A stretch of DNA of 64,000 bases, taken from assembly GCF_026626745.1 (NCBI RefSeq), contig NZ_JAPNJW010000002.1:2876151-2940150 (forward strand), in the 5' to 3' direction. The DNA comes from Nannocystis sp. RBIL2 (GTDB taxonomy: Bacteria > Myxococcota_A > Polyangia > Nannocystales > Nannocystaceae). The position numbers and the translations under genes were made by a program. The notes beneath the pieces are model-generated. The model worked only from the letters and a program-made list of their open reading frames with translations, did no database searches and had not been told where the DNA came from. Positions 24,818 to 33,565 of the stretch are shown one piece after another (position 1 is the stretch's first letter; each line of letters starts with the position of its first letter).

Positions 24818-26829
24818 AGTACGTCCTCAAGTCGAGCGCCCCGACGCGCGTACCCTTCGACCTGTCGCGCGAGCTCAACCCGCAGCAGCTCGCGGTCGTC
24901 GAGGCCGATCCGGGCGAGATCCTCGTGCTCGCCGGGGCCGGCACCGGCAAGACCCGCACGCTGACCTACCGCGTCGCCCGCCTGGTCGCCGGCGGCTGCC
25001 ACCCTGAGCGGATCCTCCTGTGCACATTCACCAATCGCGCCGCGCGCGAGATGGTGGCGCGGGTCGAGTCGCTGCTCGGCGTCGAGATGCGGCGCTGCTC
25101 GGCCGGCACCTTCCACCACGTCGGCAACCGGATCCTCCGCCGCTACGGCGCCGCGATCGGCCTCTCGCCCGACTTCGGCATCCTCGACCCCGAGGACGCG
25201 CGCACCCTGCTGAGCGCCGTGGTCGCCGAGTTCGGCCTGCAGACCCTGACCGCGCGCCGCTTCCCGCAGCCCAAGGTGCTGGCCAACCTGATCAGCCTGG
25301 CCGCCAACACCCGCAAGCCGCTGCTGCAGGTGGTCGAGGAGCACGGCCTGCGCCTGCTCGATCAGGCAGTCATGGTCGAGGAGGTCGCGGTCCGCTTCGC
25401 CGAGCGCAAGCGGCACATGAACGTGTGCGACTTCGACGACCTGCTGATCCACTGGCTGCGCCTGCTCGAGGACCCGCGCCTGTCCGAGGTCGCCGCGCTG
25501 GTGCGCTCGGCCTACGACCACGTGCTCGTCGACGAGTACCAGGACGTCAGCGCGATCCAGGGCGCGCTGGTCGACGCCATGGCCAAGGAGCACGGCAGCC
25601 TGGTGTGCGTCGGCGACGACGCCCAGTCGATCTACGGCTTCCGCGGCGCCGACTTCGCTCAGATCGCCGAGTTCCGCGGCCGCCACCCGCAGGCCCGGCT
25701 GTATCCGCTGACCATCAATTACCGCTCGACGCCCGAGGTGCTCGCGCTCGCCAATCGCAGCATCGCCCGCAACGTCAAGCAATACCCCAAGGAATTGGTG
25801 GCGGTGAAGAAGTCGGGGCCGAAGCCGGCAGTGATCCCGCTGCGCGACGTGTTCCAGCAGGCCGAGTTCATCGCCCAGCGCGTGCTCGAGCTGCACCACG
25901 AGTACGACCTGCCGCTGTCGCGCATGGCCGTGCTCTACCGCAACCACTCGCACAGCCTCGAGCTGCAGGTCGAGCTGACGCGGCGGCAGATCCCGTACAC
26001 CGTGCGCAGCGGCCTCCGCTTCTTCGAGCAGGCCCACATCAAGGACGTGGTCGCCTACCTGCGCGCGCGCCAGAACCCGCAGGACAGCCTGTCGTGGATC
26101 CGCCTGCTGCGCCTGTGGCCGGGGGTCGGCGCGCAGACGGCCGAGCAGCTGGCGGTGCTCCTGGCCAAAGAGACAGCCGCGGGCACCGCCTCCGCCGGTC
26201 AGGTGCTGGCGGAGCAGGCGGGTCAGGCGCGCGGGCGGGCCCGGCCGGCGCTCGAGCGGCTGGCCGAGCTGTGGGCGATCCTCGAGAACCCCGAGCTGCG
26301 CAGCCCCGGGGCGATGATCCGCGAGGTCGTCGCCCGCCACTACGGCGAATACACCGAGCGCAACTTCCCCAACGCCGCCGCCCGCAAGGACGACCTCGAG
26401 CACCTCGCCGGCTATGCCGAGCGCTACGACGGCGCCAACGAGTTCCTCAGCGAGCTCGCGCTGGTCCAGGGCATGAGCGCCGAGAACGTCCTCGGCGCCG
26501 AGGAGCCCGACGACATGCTGGTGCTGTCGACCGTCCACCAGGCCAAGGGCCTCGAGTGGCCGATCTGCTTCATCTTGTGGCTGGCCGAGGGCCGCTTCCC
26601 GATGGCCACCGCGGTGCGCGACCCGGCCGACCTCGAGGAGGAGCGGCGCCTGTTCTACGTCGCCGCCACCCGCGCCGCCGACGAGCTGTACTGCTGCTAT
26701 CCGGTGATCGAGGAGACCCGCGACGGGCCGTCGCACATCATGCGCCCGAGCCGCTTCCTGGTCGAGATCGACCACAACCCGGCGGTGTTCGAGCGCTGGC
26801 AGATCGAAGAGTCCCCGGCGACCGGCTGA
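24814..26829 (+). CDS. UvrD/Rep-type ATP-dependent DNA helicase
   Basis: This is a 671-aa SF1A helicase that translocates 3'-5' on single-stranded DNA. The Q-motif region is LNPQQLAVVEAD, Walker A AGAGTGKTRT (about residues 41-48), motif Ia TFTNRAAREM, motif II LVDEYQDVS, motif III VGDDAQSIYGFRGAD, motif IV YRSTPEVLALAN, motif V STVHQAKGLEWP and motif VI VAATRAADEL. It is shorter than UvrD (about 720 aa) and lacks the Tudor-like C-terminal tail, so it resembles the short PcrA/UvrD-like members of delta-proteobacteria. ATG 24814 overlaps the peptidase stop. The shared transcript probably reflects convenience, as no functional link is evident. A strong terminator follows at 27008. Confidence 0.95.
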   Translation: MKYVLKSSAPTRVPFDLSRELNPQQLAVVEADPGEILVLAGAGTGKTRTLTYRVARLVAGGCHPERILLCTFTNRAAREMVARVESLLGVEMRRCSAGTFHHVGNRILRRYGAAIGLSPDFGILDPEDARTLLSAVVAEFGLQTLTARRFPQPKVLANLISLAANTRKPLLQVVEEHGLRLLDQAVMVEEVAVRFAERKRHMNVCDFDDLLIHWLRLLEDPRLSEVAALVRSAYDHVLVDEYQDVSAIQGALVDAMAKEHGSLVCVGDDAQSIYGFRGADFAQIAEFRGRHPQARLYPLTINYRSTPEVLALANRSIARNVKQYPKELVAVKKSGPKPAVIPLRDVFQQAEFIAQRVLELHHEYDLPLSRMAVLYRNHSHSLELQVELTRRQIPYTVRSGLRFFEQAHIKDVVAYLRARQNPQDSLSWIRLLRLWPGVGAQTAEQLAVLLAKETAAGTASAGQVLAEQAGQARGRARPALERLAELWAILENPELRSPGAMIREVVARHYGEYTERNFPNAAARKDDLEHLAGYAERYDGANEFLSELALVQGMSAENVLGAEEPDDMLVLSTVHQAKGLEWPICFILWLAEGRFPMATAVRDPADLEEERRLFYVAATRAADELYCCYPVIEETRDGPSHIMRPSRFLVEIDHNPAVFERWQIEESPATG

Positions 26830-26838
26830 CCTCGCGGG

Positions 26839-26898
26839 CATGTCCGCGCGGACATGTGCCCAGGAGCATGTCCGCTCGCACATGCCCCCTCGGACACA
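26839..26898. repeat. 14-bp anchor repeat array (5 anchors)
   Basis: CATG at 26839, 26853, 26867, 26881 and a CACA at 26895. Spacers are TCCGCGCGGA, TGCCCAGGAG, TCCGCTCGCA and CCCCCTCGGA. The array follows the helicase stop by 10 bp. Confidence 0.85.
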
Positions 26899-27007
26899 CC
26901 GAGGATTTGCCGCCCGCTCCGCGGCCGATCTCGCCGCAAGAATTGCCGGAGCGTACGAGTCGGCGGGGCAATCGTCGATCGCCCGTCCGGCGAATCGCCG
27001 AACGCAC

Positions 27008-27043
27008 AAAAAAAGGCCGCTCCGGACAGGAGCGGCCTTTTTA
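27008..27043. terminator. Bidirectional intrinsic terminator
   Basis: A run of A, then the perfect stem GGCCGCTCC (27015-27023), loop GGACA, GGAGCGGCC (27029-27037) and five T. The A-run and T-run serve both strands, ending the helicase transcript and the convergent histone-like gene. Confidence 0.95.
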
Positions 27044-27076
27044 TTCGCTGCGTGCGACCCTGGAGGGTCGAACGGC

Positions 27077-27274
27077 CTACAGGTCGTAGGGGCGAACGGT
27101 GCTGCGGTTGTTGCTCTTGCAGCGCTCGATCGCGGCGCCGAGCAGCTCGTGGACCTTGTCGGACACGGCCTGGATCAGCTCGCCATCGCTGCGGAGACCC
27201 GCGTCACGGATGACGTCCTTGACCTTGCTGCCGACGACGAGGATTTCCTTGGGTGCCTTGTTCTTGGTTGCCAT
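27077..27274 (-). CDS. Bacterial histone-fold protein
   Basis: This is a 65-aa basic protein that matches the singlet histone-fold pattern of bacteria (known from Bdellovibrio Bd0055-type proteins). It starts MATKNKAPKEILVVGSKVKDVI (helix 1), has a central amphipathic helix SDGELIQAVSDKVHELLGAAIERC (helix 2), then NNRSTVRPYDL (loop 2 and a short helix 3). The R-x-T-[VI]-[RK]-P-x-D segment is the loop-2 DNA-contact signature of archaeal histones (RKTIKAEDI in HMfB). ATG 27274 is the only start that fits, and a longer upstream frame lacks a histone-like N-terminus. A promoter is proposed at 27366-27393. It should dimerise and bind DNA, acting in nucleoid organisation. No enzymatic feature is present, and it is a single-gene transcript ended by the terminator at 27008. 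Confidence 0.85.
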   Translation of the reverse strand: MATKNKAPKEILVVGSKVKDVIRDAGLRSDGELIQAVSDKVHELLGAAIERCKSNNRSTVRPYDL

Positions 27275-27365
27275 TGTTGGTTCTTTCGCTCGTACGTCCG
27301 TGCGGACGAGAATGTGGAGGAGGTCGCGGTAGATCGGAGAAGCCCGACCTCGTTGCTCGGCAAGG

Positions 27366-27405
27366 ACCATAATCCGGAACATCTGCTCTGCAAAGGCAAA
27401 TTTGC
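27366..27405 (-). promoter_or_regulatory. Promoter and palindrome of the histone gene
   Basis: On the minus strand TTGCAG (27388-27393), a 16-nt spacer and TATGGT (27366-27371) form a -35/-10 pair, giving a leader of about 85 nt. The perfect 10-bp palindrome GCAAATTTGC (27396-27405) lies directly upstream of the -35 and could be an operator. Confidence 0.5.
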
Positions 27406-27738
27406 AGCGTAGGAGCCAACTTTTTTCGGGGAGGGCCAGCGGGGAGGGGGTAGCGGCCCGTGTACCTTAGGTGTCGCGGACCTGTCGGCGCCGCCCGATC
27501 GCACCTTCGACGACGCGCTTGCGAGCTCGCTAAATCGGCGAAATTCCATGAATCTGGCCGCCTACGCGCCGCCGCGGCCGCCGAATTGCTCGACGTCGGC
27601 GCGCCGCATGTCGATGCTGCGAGCAGAGTCCGATCTCCCTGAAGCCCGCGTCACAGCCCGTGAGGCCCAGAAGATCGCATCTGCCCCGACGGCCGTGTAC
27701 TCGCCGGCCAGGTCTCTCGCGACCTTGCCTTCCTTCCT
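27406..27738. other. Intergenic stretch without a supported gene
   Basis: About 330 bp between the histone-gene promoter and the end of tsaE. The frames are short and have no start signals. Only a GC-rich run (27425-27450) and scattered A/T-rich triplets are seen. Nothing further is supported. Confidence 0.4.
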
Positions 27739-28350
27739 TTAAGAGGAGGAAGAGAGGCCCTCGCAGGCGACCGACCATGCGGACAGCAGCGCAGCCGCAC
27801 GGGGGCCAGTGGCCGCGGCGAACAGGGATCTGCGGTCCGCGGACGGACGCGTCAGCGTGATCGCCAGGTGATCCGCAGGTGGTGTACGCCACCGAGATCC
27901 CCACTCGACGATCATCGCCGCCCCGCGCGAGAGGCTCGGCTGTTCGGCCGCTTCGCCGAACGCACCGGCCTCGAGGAGCAGCTCCTCGAGGTCGAGGGAA
28001 TCGAAGCCTGCGCCGCCGCCGAGGCCCTCGTCGCCGTCGCCGCCGAGGCGGAACAGATCGACGTGGACGAGGCTCGGGCCGCGGCCGTGGTGGACCATGC
28101 AGAGCGTGAAGGTCGGGCTCTGGACCCGAGCGGGATGAGACACGCCGAGGCCGACGGCGATCGCACGCGTGAGCGTCGTCTTGCCGGCGCCCATGGGGCC
28201 GTGGAGCAGCACCGAGTCGCCGGCCTGCAGACACGCCCCGAGCGCGCGCCCGCGCAGAGCCAGGGCCTCCTGGTCGAGGTCGGTGAATTCCAGCGATCGT
28301 CCGCCGCCGTCGTCGGCACCTGCGCCCCTGTCAGTCGGCCCTGCGCTCAC
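27739..28350 (-). CDS. tsaE: tRNA threonylcarbamoyladenosine biosynthesis ATPase TsaE
   Basis: This is a 203-aa protein. TsaE drives turnover of the TsaB-TsaD complex that makes t6A37 in ANN-decoding tRNAs. The Walker A is HGPMGAGKTTLTRAIA (about residues 50-65), then VQSPTFTLCMVHHGRG as the conserved SPTF-x-y block, HVDLFRL, LEELLLEAG and VEWGSRW as the Walker-B-like WxE region. Family members are about 150 aa; this copy has about 25 extra residues before the ATPase and a C-terminal tail rich in Ala, Arg and Ser. GTG 28350 is chosen because TACACT lies exactly 6 nt upstream. It is divergent from the M1 peptidase gene, 76 bp between starts. Confidence 0.9.
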   Translation of the reverse strand: MSAGPTDRGAGADDGGGRSLEFTDLDQEALALRGRALGACLQAGDSVLLHGPMGAGKTTLTRAIAVGLGVSHPARVQSPTFTLCMVHHGRGPSLVHVDLFRLGGDGDEGLGGGAGFDSLDLEELLLEAGAFGEAAEQPSLSRGAAMIVEWGSRWRTPPADHLAITLTRPSADRRSLFAAATGPRAAALLSAWSVACEGLSSSS

Positions 28351-28356
28351 GCCGCG

Positions 28357-28362
28357 AGTGTA
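28357..28362 (-). promoter_or_regulatory. -10 box TACACT, 6 nt before GTG 28350
   Basis: On the minus strand GTGTACACT then six bases and the GTG start of tsaE. This fits a leaderless transcript. Confidence 0.6.
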
Positions 28363-28426
28363 CACGCCGTGCGCCGAAGGAGCGGCCTTGTGCGCCGCGA
28401 AACTCCGGTGGTACAGGGCTGGTCCG

Positions 28427-30559
28427 ATGCTCGCAGTGGGCTCTCGTCTCCTCCGTCGCGCCGCCGCGTGCGCCCTCGCGGGCGTCGTCGCGTGCGAGCC
28501 GGGGGCGGCGCCGGAGCGGCGGGTGCCGGACCCGGCCGATCCGCTGCGACCGCAAGACGTCCGCGGCCCGATCCCCGCGGGCATCAAGCTCGCCGACTAC
28601 GTCCTCGACGCCAGCCTCGACGCCGACAAGCACACCGTCAGCGGCACCGCGCGGATCACCTGGCGTAACCACACGCGCGCGCCCGTCGACTCGCTGGTGC
28701 TCCACCTCTATATGAACGGCTTCCGCGCCGAGGACACCGCGTGGATGGCCGAGGCCCGCGGAGCGCACCGCGGCGCGCGCCAGGACAAGGGCGAGGGCAA
28801 GTGGGGCTACATCGACGTCCGCGCCGCTCGCCTGCTCGCCCACGGCCCCGCCGTCGACTTCAAGGCGCCCGAGCAGCGCGACGCCGCCGCCACGCCGCTC
28901 GCGCTGGTCGAGGGCGCCGACCCCAGCCTCGGCACGATCGCCCTGCCCCGCCCGGTCGGCCCCGACGAGGCGGTCACCGTCGAGCTCGACTTCTTCACCC
29001 AGCTCCCGCGGGTGTTCGCGCGCACCGGCTACGACGGCGACTTCCACATGGTCGGCCAGTGGTACCCGAAGCTGGCGGTGCGCCACGACGCCGGCTGGCA
29101 GGCCCACGTGTTCACCCTGCACAGCGAGTTCTACGCCGACTTCGGTGACTACGAGGTCCACCTGGATGTCCCCGAGGACATGGTCGTCGGGGCGACCGGC
29201 GTGCTGGTCGAGGAGCGGCCGCCGGAGGGCGGGCGCAAGCGGCTGCACTACCGCGCCGACACCGTGCACGACTTCGCGTGGGCGGCCTCGCCCGACTTCC
29301 TCGAGTACGACGACATGTGGCACGACGTCAGGATCCGCCAGCTCATCCCGCGCGCGCTGGCGGCCGACGCCCAGCGCCACCTCGAGGCCCAGGTCGCCGC
29401 GCTCGAGAGCATGGACGCGCGCTTCGGGCCCTATCCGTGGTCGACGATCACGATCGTCCACCCGCCGGAGTCCGCCGGCGGGGCCCAGGGCATGGAGTAC
29501 CCGACGCTCTACACCACCTCGGACATCCTGCGCCTGCCGCTGCCGCTGCGCCTGCTCGGCATCCACGAGCTGCTCACCGGCGAGTTCACCACCATCCACG
29601 AGTTCGGCCACCAGTACTTCCAGGGCCTGCTCGCCTCCGACGAGGCGACCCAACCGTGGCTCGACGAGGGCATCAACTCGTTCTCCAACACCCTCGTGCT
29701 CGACGACTGGTTCGGCGGCGACGCCACGATCGCGCGGATCGGCAACCAGCGCGTCTCGACGGTCGACATGATCCGCGTCGCCCTCTCGAGCAGCGCCGAG
29801 CTCGACGCCGTCGACCGCCCCGCCGAGGCGTACCGCGACTTCACCGGCACCTTCGGCGGCACCGTCTACCGCAAGACCGCCGCCGTGTTCCACACCCTGC
29901 GCGCGCTGGTCGGCCCCGAAAAATTCGACCGCGCCTTCCGCGTCTACTGCGACACCTGGCGCTTCCGCCACCCGACCGGCGCCGACCTGCGGGCCGTGCT
30001 CCTGCGCGAGTTGGGCCCGAAGGTCAGGATCTCCGAGACAGGTCCCGACGGACAGCCGGTCGACCTCGACGTCGCCGACTTCCTCGCCCAGGGCCTCGAG
30101 ACCACCGCCTCCGTCGACTTCACCGTGGCCAGGATCGCCAACCGGCGGGCCGTCGGCGGCGGCGGTTGGCGCCGCGGCCAGGACGGCGCGCTGGCCCTGA
30201 TCCAGCCGGAGGCCGAGCCCGCGGGCGAGGAGCTGGCGGACGAGGCCAGCGAGGGCTTCGCGCTGATCGTGCGCGAGGGCGAGTTCCGCCTGCCGGTCGA
30301 GCTCGAGTTCGAGTTCAAGGACGGCGAGCGCGAGCGGCTGTGGTGGGACGGCCAGGCCCGCTACCGCGTGTTCACCTTCCCCGGGCGCAAGCTGGCCGGC
30401 GTCACCGTCGACCCCGACGACAAGCTCCTGCTCGAGGGCGAGCGCCTCGACGATCACCTGCGCGCCCCCGGCTCGCGCAAGCCCGACGGCATCAGCGACC
30501 CGCTCTCGCGCTTCAGCGAGGCCGTCGACCTCGCCCTGCTCGGAGGCATCGGCCTATGA
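28427..30559 (+). CDS. M1-family metallopeptidase lipoprotein
   Basis: This is a 710-aa zinc aminopeptidase-like protein with a lipoprotein signal (CALAGVVAC). The N-terminal domain has the saddle-like strands DYVLDASLDADKHTVSGTARITW, and the M1 catalytic region has HEFGHQYFQ (about 390-398) and WLDEGINSFSN, which supply the HExxH-18-E zinc ligands. The exopeptidase GAMEN motif appears as GGAQGMEYP, a relaxed version seen in M1 subgroups without strict N-terminal specificity. The C-terminal 150 residues are beta strands. ATG 28427 follows TACAGG by 9 nt. Its last codons overlap the membrane-protein ATG (ATGA). Three anchors of the 14-bp repeat lie in frame at 30025-30056. Predicted site is the periplasm or outer membrane. 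Confidence 0.92.
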   Translation: MLAVGSRLLRRAAACALAGVVACEPGAAPERRVPDPADPLRPQDVRGPIPAGIKLADYVLDASLDADKHTVSGTARITWRNHTRAPVDSLVLHLYMNGFRAEDTAWMAEARGAHRGARQDKGEGKWGYIDVRAARLLAHGPAVDFKAPEQRDAAATPLALVEGADPSLGTIALPRPVGPDEAVTVELDFFTQLPRVFARTGYDGDFHMVGQWYPKLAVRHDAGWQAHVFTLHSEFYADFGDYEVHLDVPEDMVVGATGVLVEERPPEGGRKRLHYRADTVHDFAWAASPDFLEYDDMWHDVRIRQLIPRALAADAQRHLEAQVAALESMDARFGPYPWSTITIVHPPESAGGAQGMEYPTLYTTSDILRLPLPLRLLGIHELLTGEFTTIHEFGHQYFQGLLASDEATQPWLDEGINSFSNTLVLDDWFGGDATIARIGNQRVSTVDMIRVALSSSAELDAVDRPAEAYRDFTGTFGGTVYRKTAAVFHTLRALVGPEKFDRAFRVYCDTWRFRHPTGADLRAVLLRELGPKVRISETGPDGQPVDLDVADFLAQGLETTASVDFTVARIANRRAVGGGGWRRGQDGALALIQPEAEPAGEELADEASEGFALIVREGEFRLPVELEFEFKDGERERLWWDGQARYRVFTFPGRKLAGVTVDPDDKLLLEGERLDDHLRAPGSRKPDGISDPLSRFSEAVDLALLGGIGL
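30025..30056. repeat. Degenerate 14-bp anchor repeat in the M1 gene
   Basis: CAGG 30025, CAGG 30039 and CAGC 30053 with spacers ATCTCCGAGA and TCCCGACGGA. Read in frame as RISETGPDGQP. Confidence 0.45.
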
Positions 30560-31329
30560 GGTCGCTGCGCCGCGTGCTCCGCGTGCCCGGCCTGTGGCTC
30601 GGCCTGTGCGCCCTGCACCTCGGCCTCGCGTGGGGCCTGGCCCTGCCGGTCGCCGGGGCCGTGCGCACCGTCATGGGCGGGCGCGTGTGGACCGACCCGC
30701 ACCGCCTGATCGCCGCGCTCGCCGAGCTGCTGGCCCAGAGCCCCGCGATCGTCGCCGTGTTCGCGGCCGCCACCCTCGCCAGCGGCCTGCTCGGCGCCGC
30801 GATCGCCCTGCTCGTCCGCGGCGGCGCGCTGCTCCGCCTCGACGACGCCAGCGACCGGGGCACCCGCGCCTGGGCCGAGTTCGGCCGCGCCAGCCTCGGC
30901 AACCTCCCGGTGCTGGCCCTGATCGGCCTCTACGGCCTGGTCCTCCGCCTCGTCCTCAGCTTCGTCACCAACGTATTGGCCGCCTCGCACGCCCTCGTCG
31001 AGCTGGTCGTGCTGATCCTCGTCCTGACCTTCGCCACCTGCGTCGGCGACCTGGCGGCCGCCCGCCGGGTGCTCCGCGGCGAGCGCGGCGTCCACCCCCG
31101 CGAATACGTCCGCGCCTGCGTCGACGTGGCCAAGAGCCCGCTTTTGTGGCTGAGCTCCGGCGCGCTCACCCTCGCCCGCTGGGCCGTCGCCGCCGCGATC
31201 GTCCTGGTCGCCGTCCACGGCACCGGCGAGGCCTGGGCGTCCTGGTCCGCCCGCGGCCTCGCCTGCGTCGCGGTGTTCCTCGCGCTGTGGCGCATGGCCG
31301 TCGCGGTCGAGGCCAGCCGCCGCGCCTGA
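30556..31329 (+). CDS. Multi-pass membrane protein
   Basis: This is a 257-aa protein with about five or six hydrophobic segments: residues 12-33 (LWLGLCALHLGLAWGLALPV), 60-85, 110-130 (VLALIGLYGLVLRLVLSFV), 140-160 (ALVELVVLILVLTFATCVG) and two near the C-terminus. Positive charges between segments suggest the N-terminus inside. It overlaps the M1 peptidase stop by ATGA and is therefore coupled to it, perhaps anchoring or assisting that enzyme. No transporter or enzyme signature is seen. Confidence 0.82.
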   Translation: MRSLRRVLRVPGLWLGLCALHLGLAWGLALPVAGAVRTVMGGRVWTDPHRLIAALAELLAQSPAIVAVFAAATLASGLLGAAIALLVRGGALLRLDDASDRGTRAWAEFGRASLGNLPVLALIGLYGLVLRLVLSFVTNVLAASHALVELVVLILVLTFATCVGDLAAARRVLRGERGVHPREYVRACVDVAKSPLLWLSSGALTLARWAVAAAIVLVAVHGTGEAWASWSARGLACVAVFLALWRMAVAVEASRRA

Positions 31330-31339
31330 GCCGGGCTCG

Positions 31340-31549
31340 CCTGTCCCTCGAGGCAGCTTCTCACGCGCGCAGATCGGCCTGTCTCTCGGGACAGCCATCG
31401 CACCGCCACGCGCGCGAGACATCGCCGAAGCATGTCCAAAAGAACATGTCCTCATGGACACATGTTCCATTTCCCGCGGTCCTCATGTGTCCCCCTGAGC
31501 CAGCGCGTCACTCGGAACGTGTCCCGCGAAACATGTCCTTATAGACATC
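31340..31549. repeat. 14-bp anchor repeat runs in a 400-bp gap
   Basis: CCTG 31340/CAGC; CCTG 31378/CAGC 31392; CATG 31431, CATG 31445, CACA 31459; CGTG 31518, CATG 31532, CATC 31546. Spacing within runs is 14 bp. The remaining bases of the gap (31330-31714) hold no gene that I can support. Confidence 0.75.
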
Positions 31550-31714
31550 CTCTAAACCACGCAGCCATGACAAAATGTCCGGCCGCGCCGCCTCGCCCCG
31601 ACGCAATGCCCCTCGCGCCAGCCCTCTCGCGTCGCTTACGGCGTGCTTACGGTCTGACGGACGCGCCGATCTTTCTGACCGTCGGACACCTCGGCTCGCG
31701 CCGCCGCGGCGTGC

Positions 31715-31720
31715 TAGCCT
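31715..31720 (+). promoter_or_regulatory. -10 box TAGCCT, 8 nt before ATG 31729
   Basis: TAGCCT precedes the start of the first thioredoxin-domain lipoprotein by 8 nt with no ribosome binding site. Confidence 0.6.
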
Positions 31721-31728
31721 TCGCCTTC

Positions 31729-33558
31729 ATGCGCGTTGGTATCCTCCCCTGGTTGTTCGTGCTCGCGGCCTGCGGCGCCGCGGCCGACGCACCGGCCCCG
31801 GCGGCCCCGTCTCCCGTCATAGCCACGACGACGCCCCTATCGACCCCGGCGCCCGCACCGGCAGTGAGCGCCGTCGGCGGCCGCCTCCGGGCCCACGACG
31901 GCTCCCCCCTGCGCACGGGCAGCTTCGCCCTCCAGCGCAACGGCTTCATGAAGCCGGTCGTCAGCGGCTCGCTCGCCGCCGACGGCAGCTTCCGCGTCGA
32001 GGTCGAGCCCGGCCTCTACACGCTCGTCATCGGCGCCGTCGATCACGCCCAGATCTCGCGCCCCCTCCTGCTCGCGGGCGCCGTCGAGGTCGAGGGCGAG
32101 CTCGGCACCTATCCCCGCCCCGAGCCGGGCGAGGTCCTGCAGCTGCGCCTGCAGTGGCTCGACGCCGAGGACAAGCCGCTGGCCGAGGAATGGCGGCCGG
32201 CCGCCCGTACGCCTGCCGGCACCTATCGCCTCGGCCTCGCCGACCGGCCCCAGCGCGCCGCCAAGCTGCGCTACCAGCTCAGCCGCGAGTATGGCACCCA
32301 CAACGGCCCGGTCGCCGACAGCTACGAGAGCGACGGCGGCGGCGACTTCTGGTCGGTCCTCGCCCTCGCCGGGCGCGACGCGCTCGAGCTCGACCTCGCA
32401 GCGCTCCCGCCGGCGGGCAAGCCGGCGCGCATCGAGTGGCGCGGCGAGCCGCCGGACCAGCGAGCAGTTCGGCTCTACCGCGAGACCTGGGAGCCGCGGA
32501 GCGCCGCGCTCCAGCGCAGCATGATGGCCCCGGACGGCAAGCTCCTCGAGCCGACCGCGGCGCAGCGGGCGACCCTGGCCGCGCTGGCGGCCGAGGCGCG
32601 CGCCGAGGCCGACGCCGCCGGCGACGACGACACGCGCATGTTGCTGCGCCTCGCCTACCTCGACGTGTTCCCCGTCCTCGACGACCCCGCGGACGCGCGC
32701 GAGCAGGCCGACTGGGTGCTGGCGCGCGTCGATCCGCTCGACCCGCGGCTCGGCCTGTTCTCGTCGGTCCCCTTCCACCTCGGCCGCGTGCTCGACACCG
32801 CCGACGAGAGCTTCGCCGCGCGAGCGGAGGCGTGGCTCGGCCACGCAACCGACCACCCCGACGCCGAGCTCGCGCTCGCGGCCCTCCAGCAGCTCCTCTT
32901 TCGCGCCGACGCGCGCGGCCTCGACGACCGCGTCGCCGCGCTGTACACCCGCGTCCGCGAGCCGCGGTTCGCCGGCAACCTCACCGCCGGGTTCGTCACC
33001 AAGCAGTTCGACCCGGACCGCGCGCTCCAGCCGGGCAAGCTGTTCCCCGACTTCGAGTTCCCTGCGCTCGCCGCCGGCGCTCCTGCGGTCAAGGGCGCCG
33101 ATCGCCGCGGTCGGCCCTACTTCATCGAGTTCTGGGCGACCTGGTGCGGCCCGTGCGTCGCCGGCATGCCCGAGCTCCACGCCGCCTACGCCGCGGTCAA
33201 CAACCTGCAGGCCGGGCCCGGCGAGGACGCCCTGCGCAAGCTCGGTCCGGCCGAGCGCCCCGACATCGAGTTCGTGTTCGTCTCCCTCGATCAGAAGCCC
33301 GGCGACGTCGAGGCGTTCCGCGCCCAGCAATGGTCGATGCCGTGGACGCACGCGATCGTCGGGCCGGAGGACGCCGGCGGCGTCTGGGAGCGCTTCGGCT
33401 TCATGGGCATCCCCATGGGCGTCCTCGTCGACGGGGCCGGCACCATCGTCGCGCTCAGCAACGACCTCCGCGATCACGAGCTGCTGCCCACCCTCCAGCA
33501 GGCGGCCCGGGCGACCCCGGCCGCAGCGCTCCCGGCGCGAGCGATCGGCCGCCCGTGA
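31729..33558 (+). CDS. Thioredoxin-domain lipoprotein, copy 1
   Basis: This is a 609-aa exported lipoprotein (LFVLAACGAA). After an Ala/Pro linker come a carboxypeptidase-regulatory-like beta domain (GGRLRAHDGSPLRTGSFALQ...DGSFRVEVEPGLYTLVI), a second beta region, and helical pairs near 280-420 (TLAALAAEARAEADAAG, DPADAREQADWVLARVDPLDP). The C-terminal TlpA/ResA-like thioredoxin domain has FIEFWATWCGPCVAGMPELH (Cys about 473 and 476) and cis-Pro in GFMGIPMGVLVDG. TlpA-type proteins reduce disulphides on cytochrome c apoproteins or other periplasmic targets. It is about 75% similar by eye to the next gene over the full length. The two lie 314 bp apart and are a tandem duplication. Confidence 0.9.
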   Translation: MRVGILPWLFVLAACGAAADAPAPAAPSPVIATTTPLSTPAPAPAVSAVGGRLRAHDGSPLRTGSFALQRNGFMKPVVSGSLAADGSFRVEVEPGLYTLVIGAVDHAQISRPLLLAGAVEVEGELGTYPRPEPGEVLQLRLQWLDAEDKPLAEEWRPAARTPAGTYRLGLADRPQRAAKLRYQLSREYGTHNGPVADSYESDGGGDFWSVLALAGRDALELDLAALPPAGKPARIEWRGEPPDQRAVRLYRETWEPRSAALQRSMMAPDGKLLEPTAAQRATLAALAAEARAEADAAGDDDTRMLLRLAYLDVFPVLDDPADAREQADWVLARVDPLDPRLGLFSSVPFHLGRVLDTADESFAARAEAWLGHATDHPDAELALAALQQLLFRADARGLDDRVAALYTRVREPRFAGNLTAGFVTKQFDPDRALQPGKLFPDFEFPALAAGAPAVKGADRRGRPYFIEFWATWCGPCVAGMPELHAAYAAVNNLQAGPGEDALRKLGPAERPDIEFVFVSLDQKPGDVEAFRAQQWSMPWTHAIVGPEDAGGVWERFGFMGIPMGVLVDGAGTIVALSNDLRDHELLPTLQQAARATPAAALPARAIGRP

Positions 33559-33565
33559 GCGTGAA

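Noticed and set aside
27044..27070. tRNA-like T-arm near the terminator
   Set aside because: No acceptor or anticodon arm could be built around it.
29164..29181. Repeat unit in the M1 gene (GATG-TCCCCGAGGA-CATG)
   Set aside because: A single unit that codes for an ordinary strand (LDVPEDMVVG) and has no further anchor at 14 bp; it may be chance.
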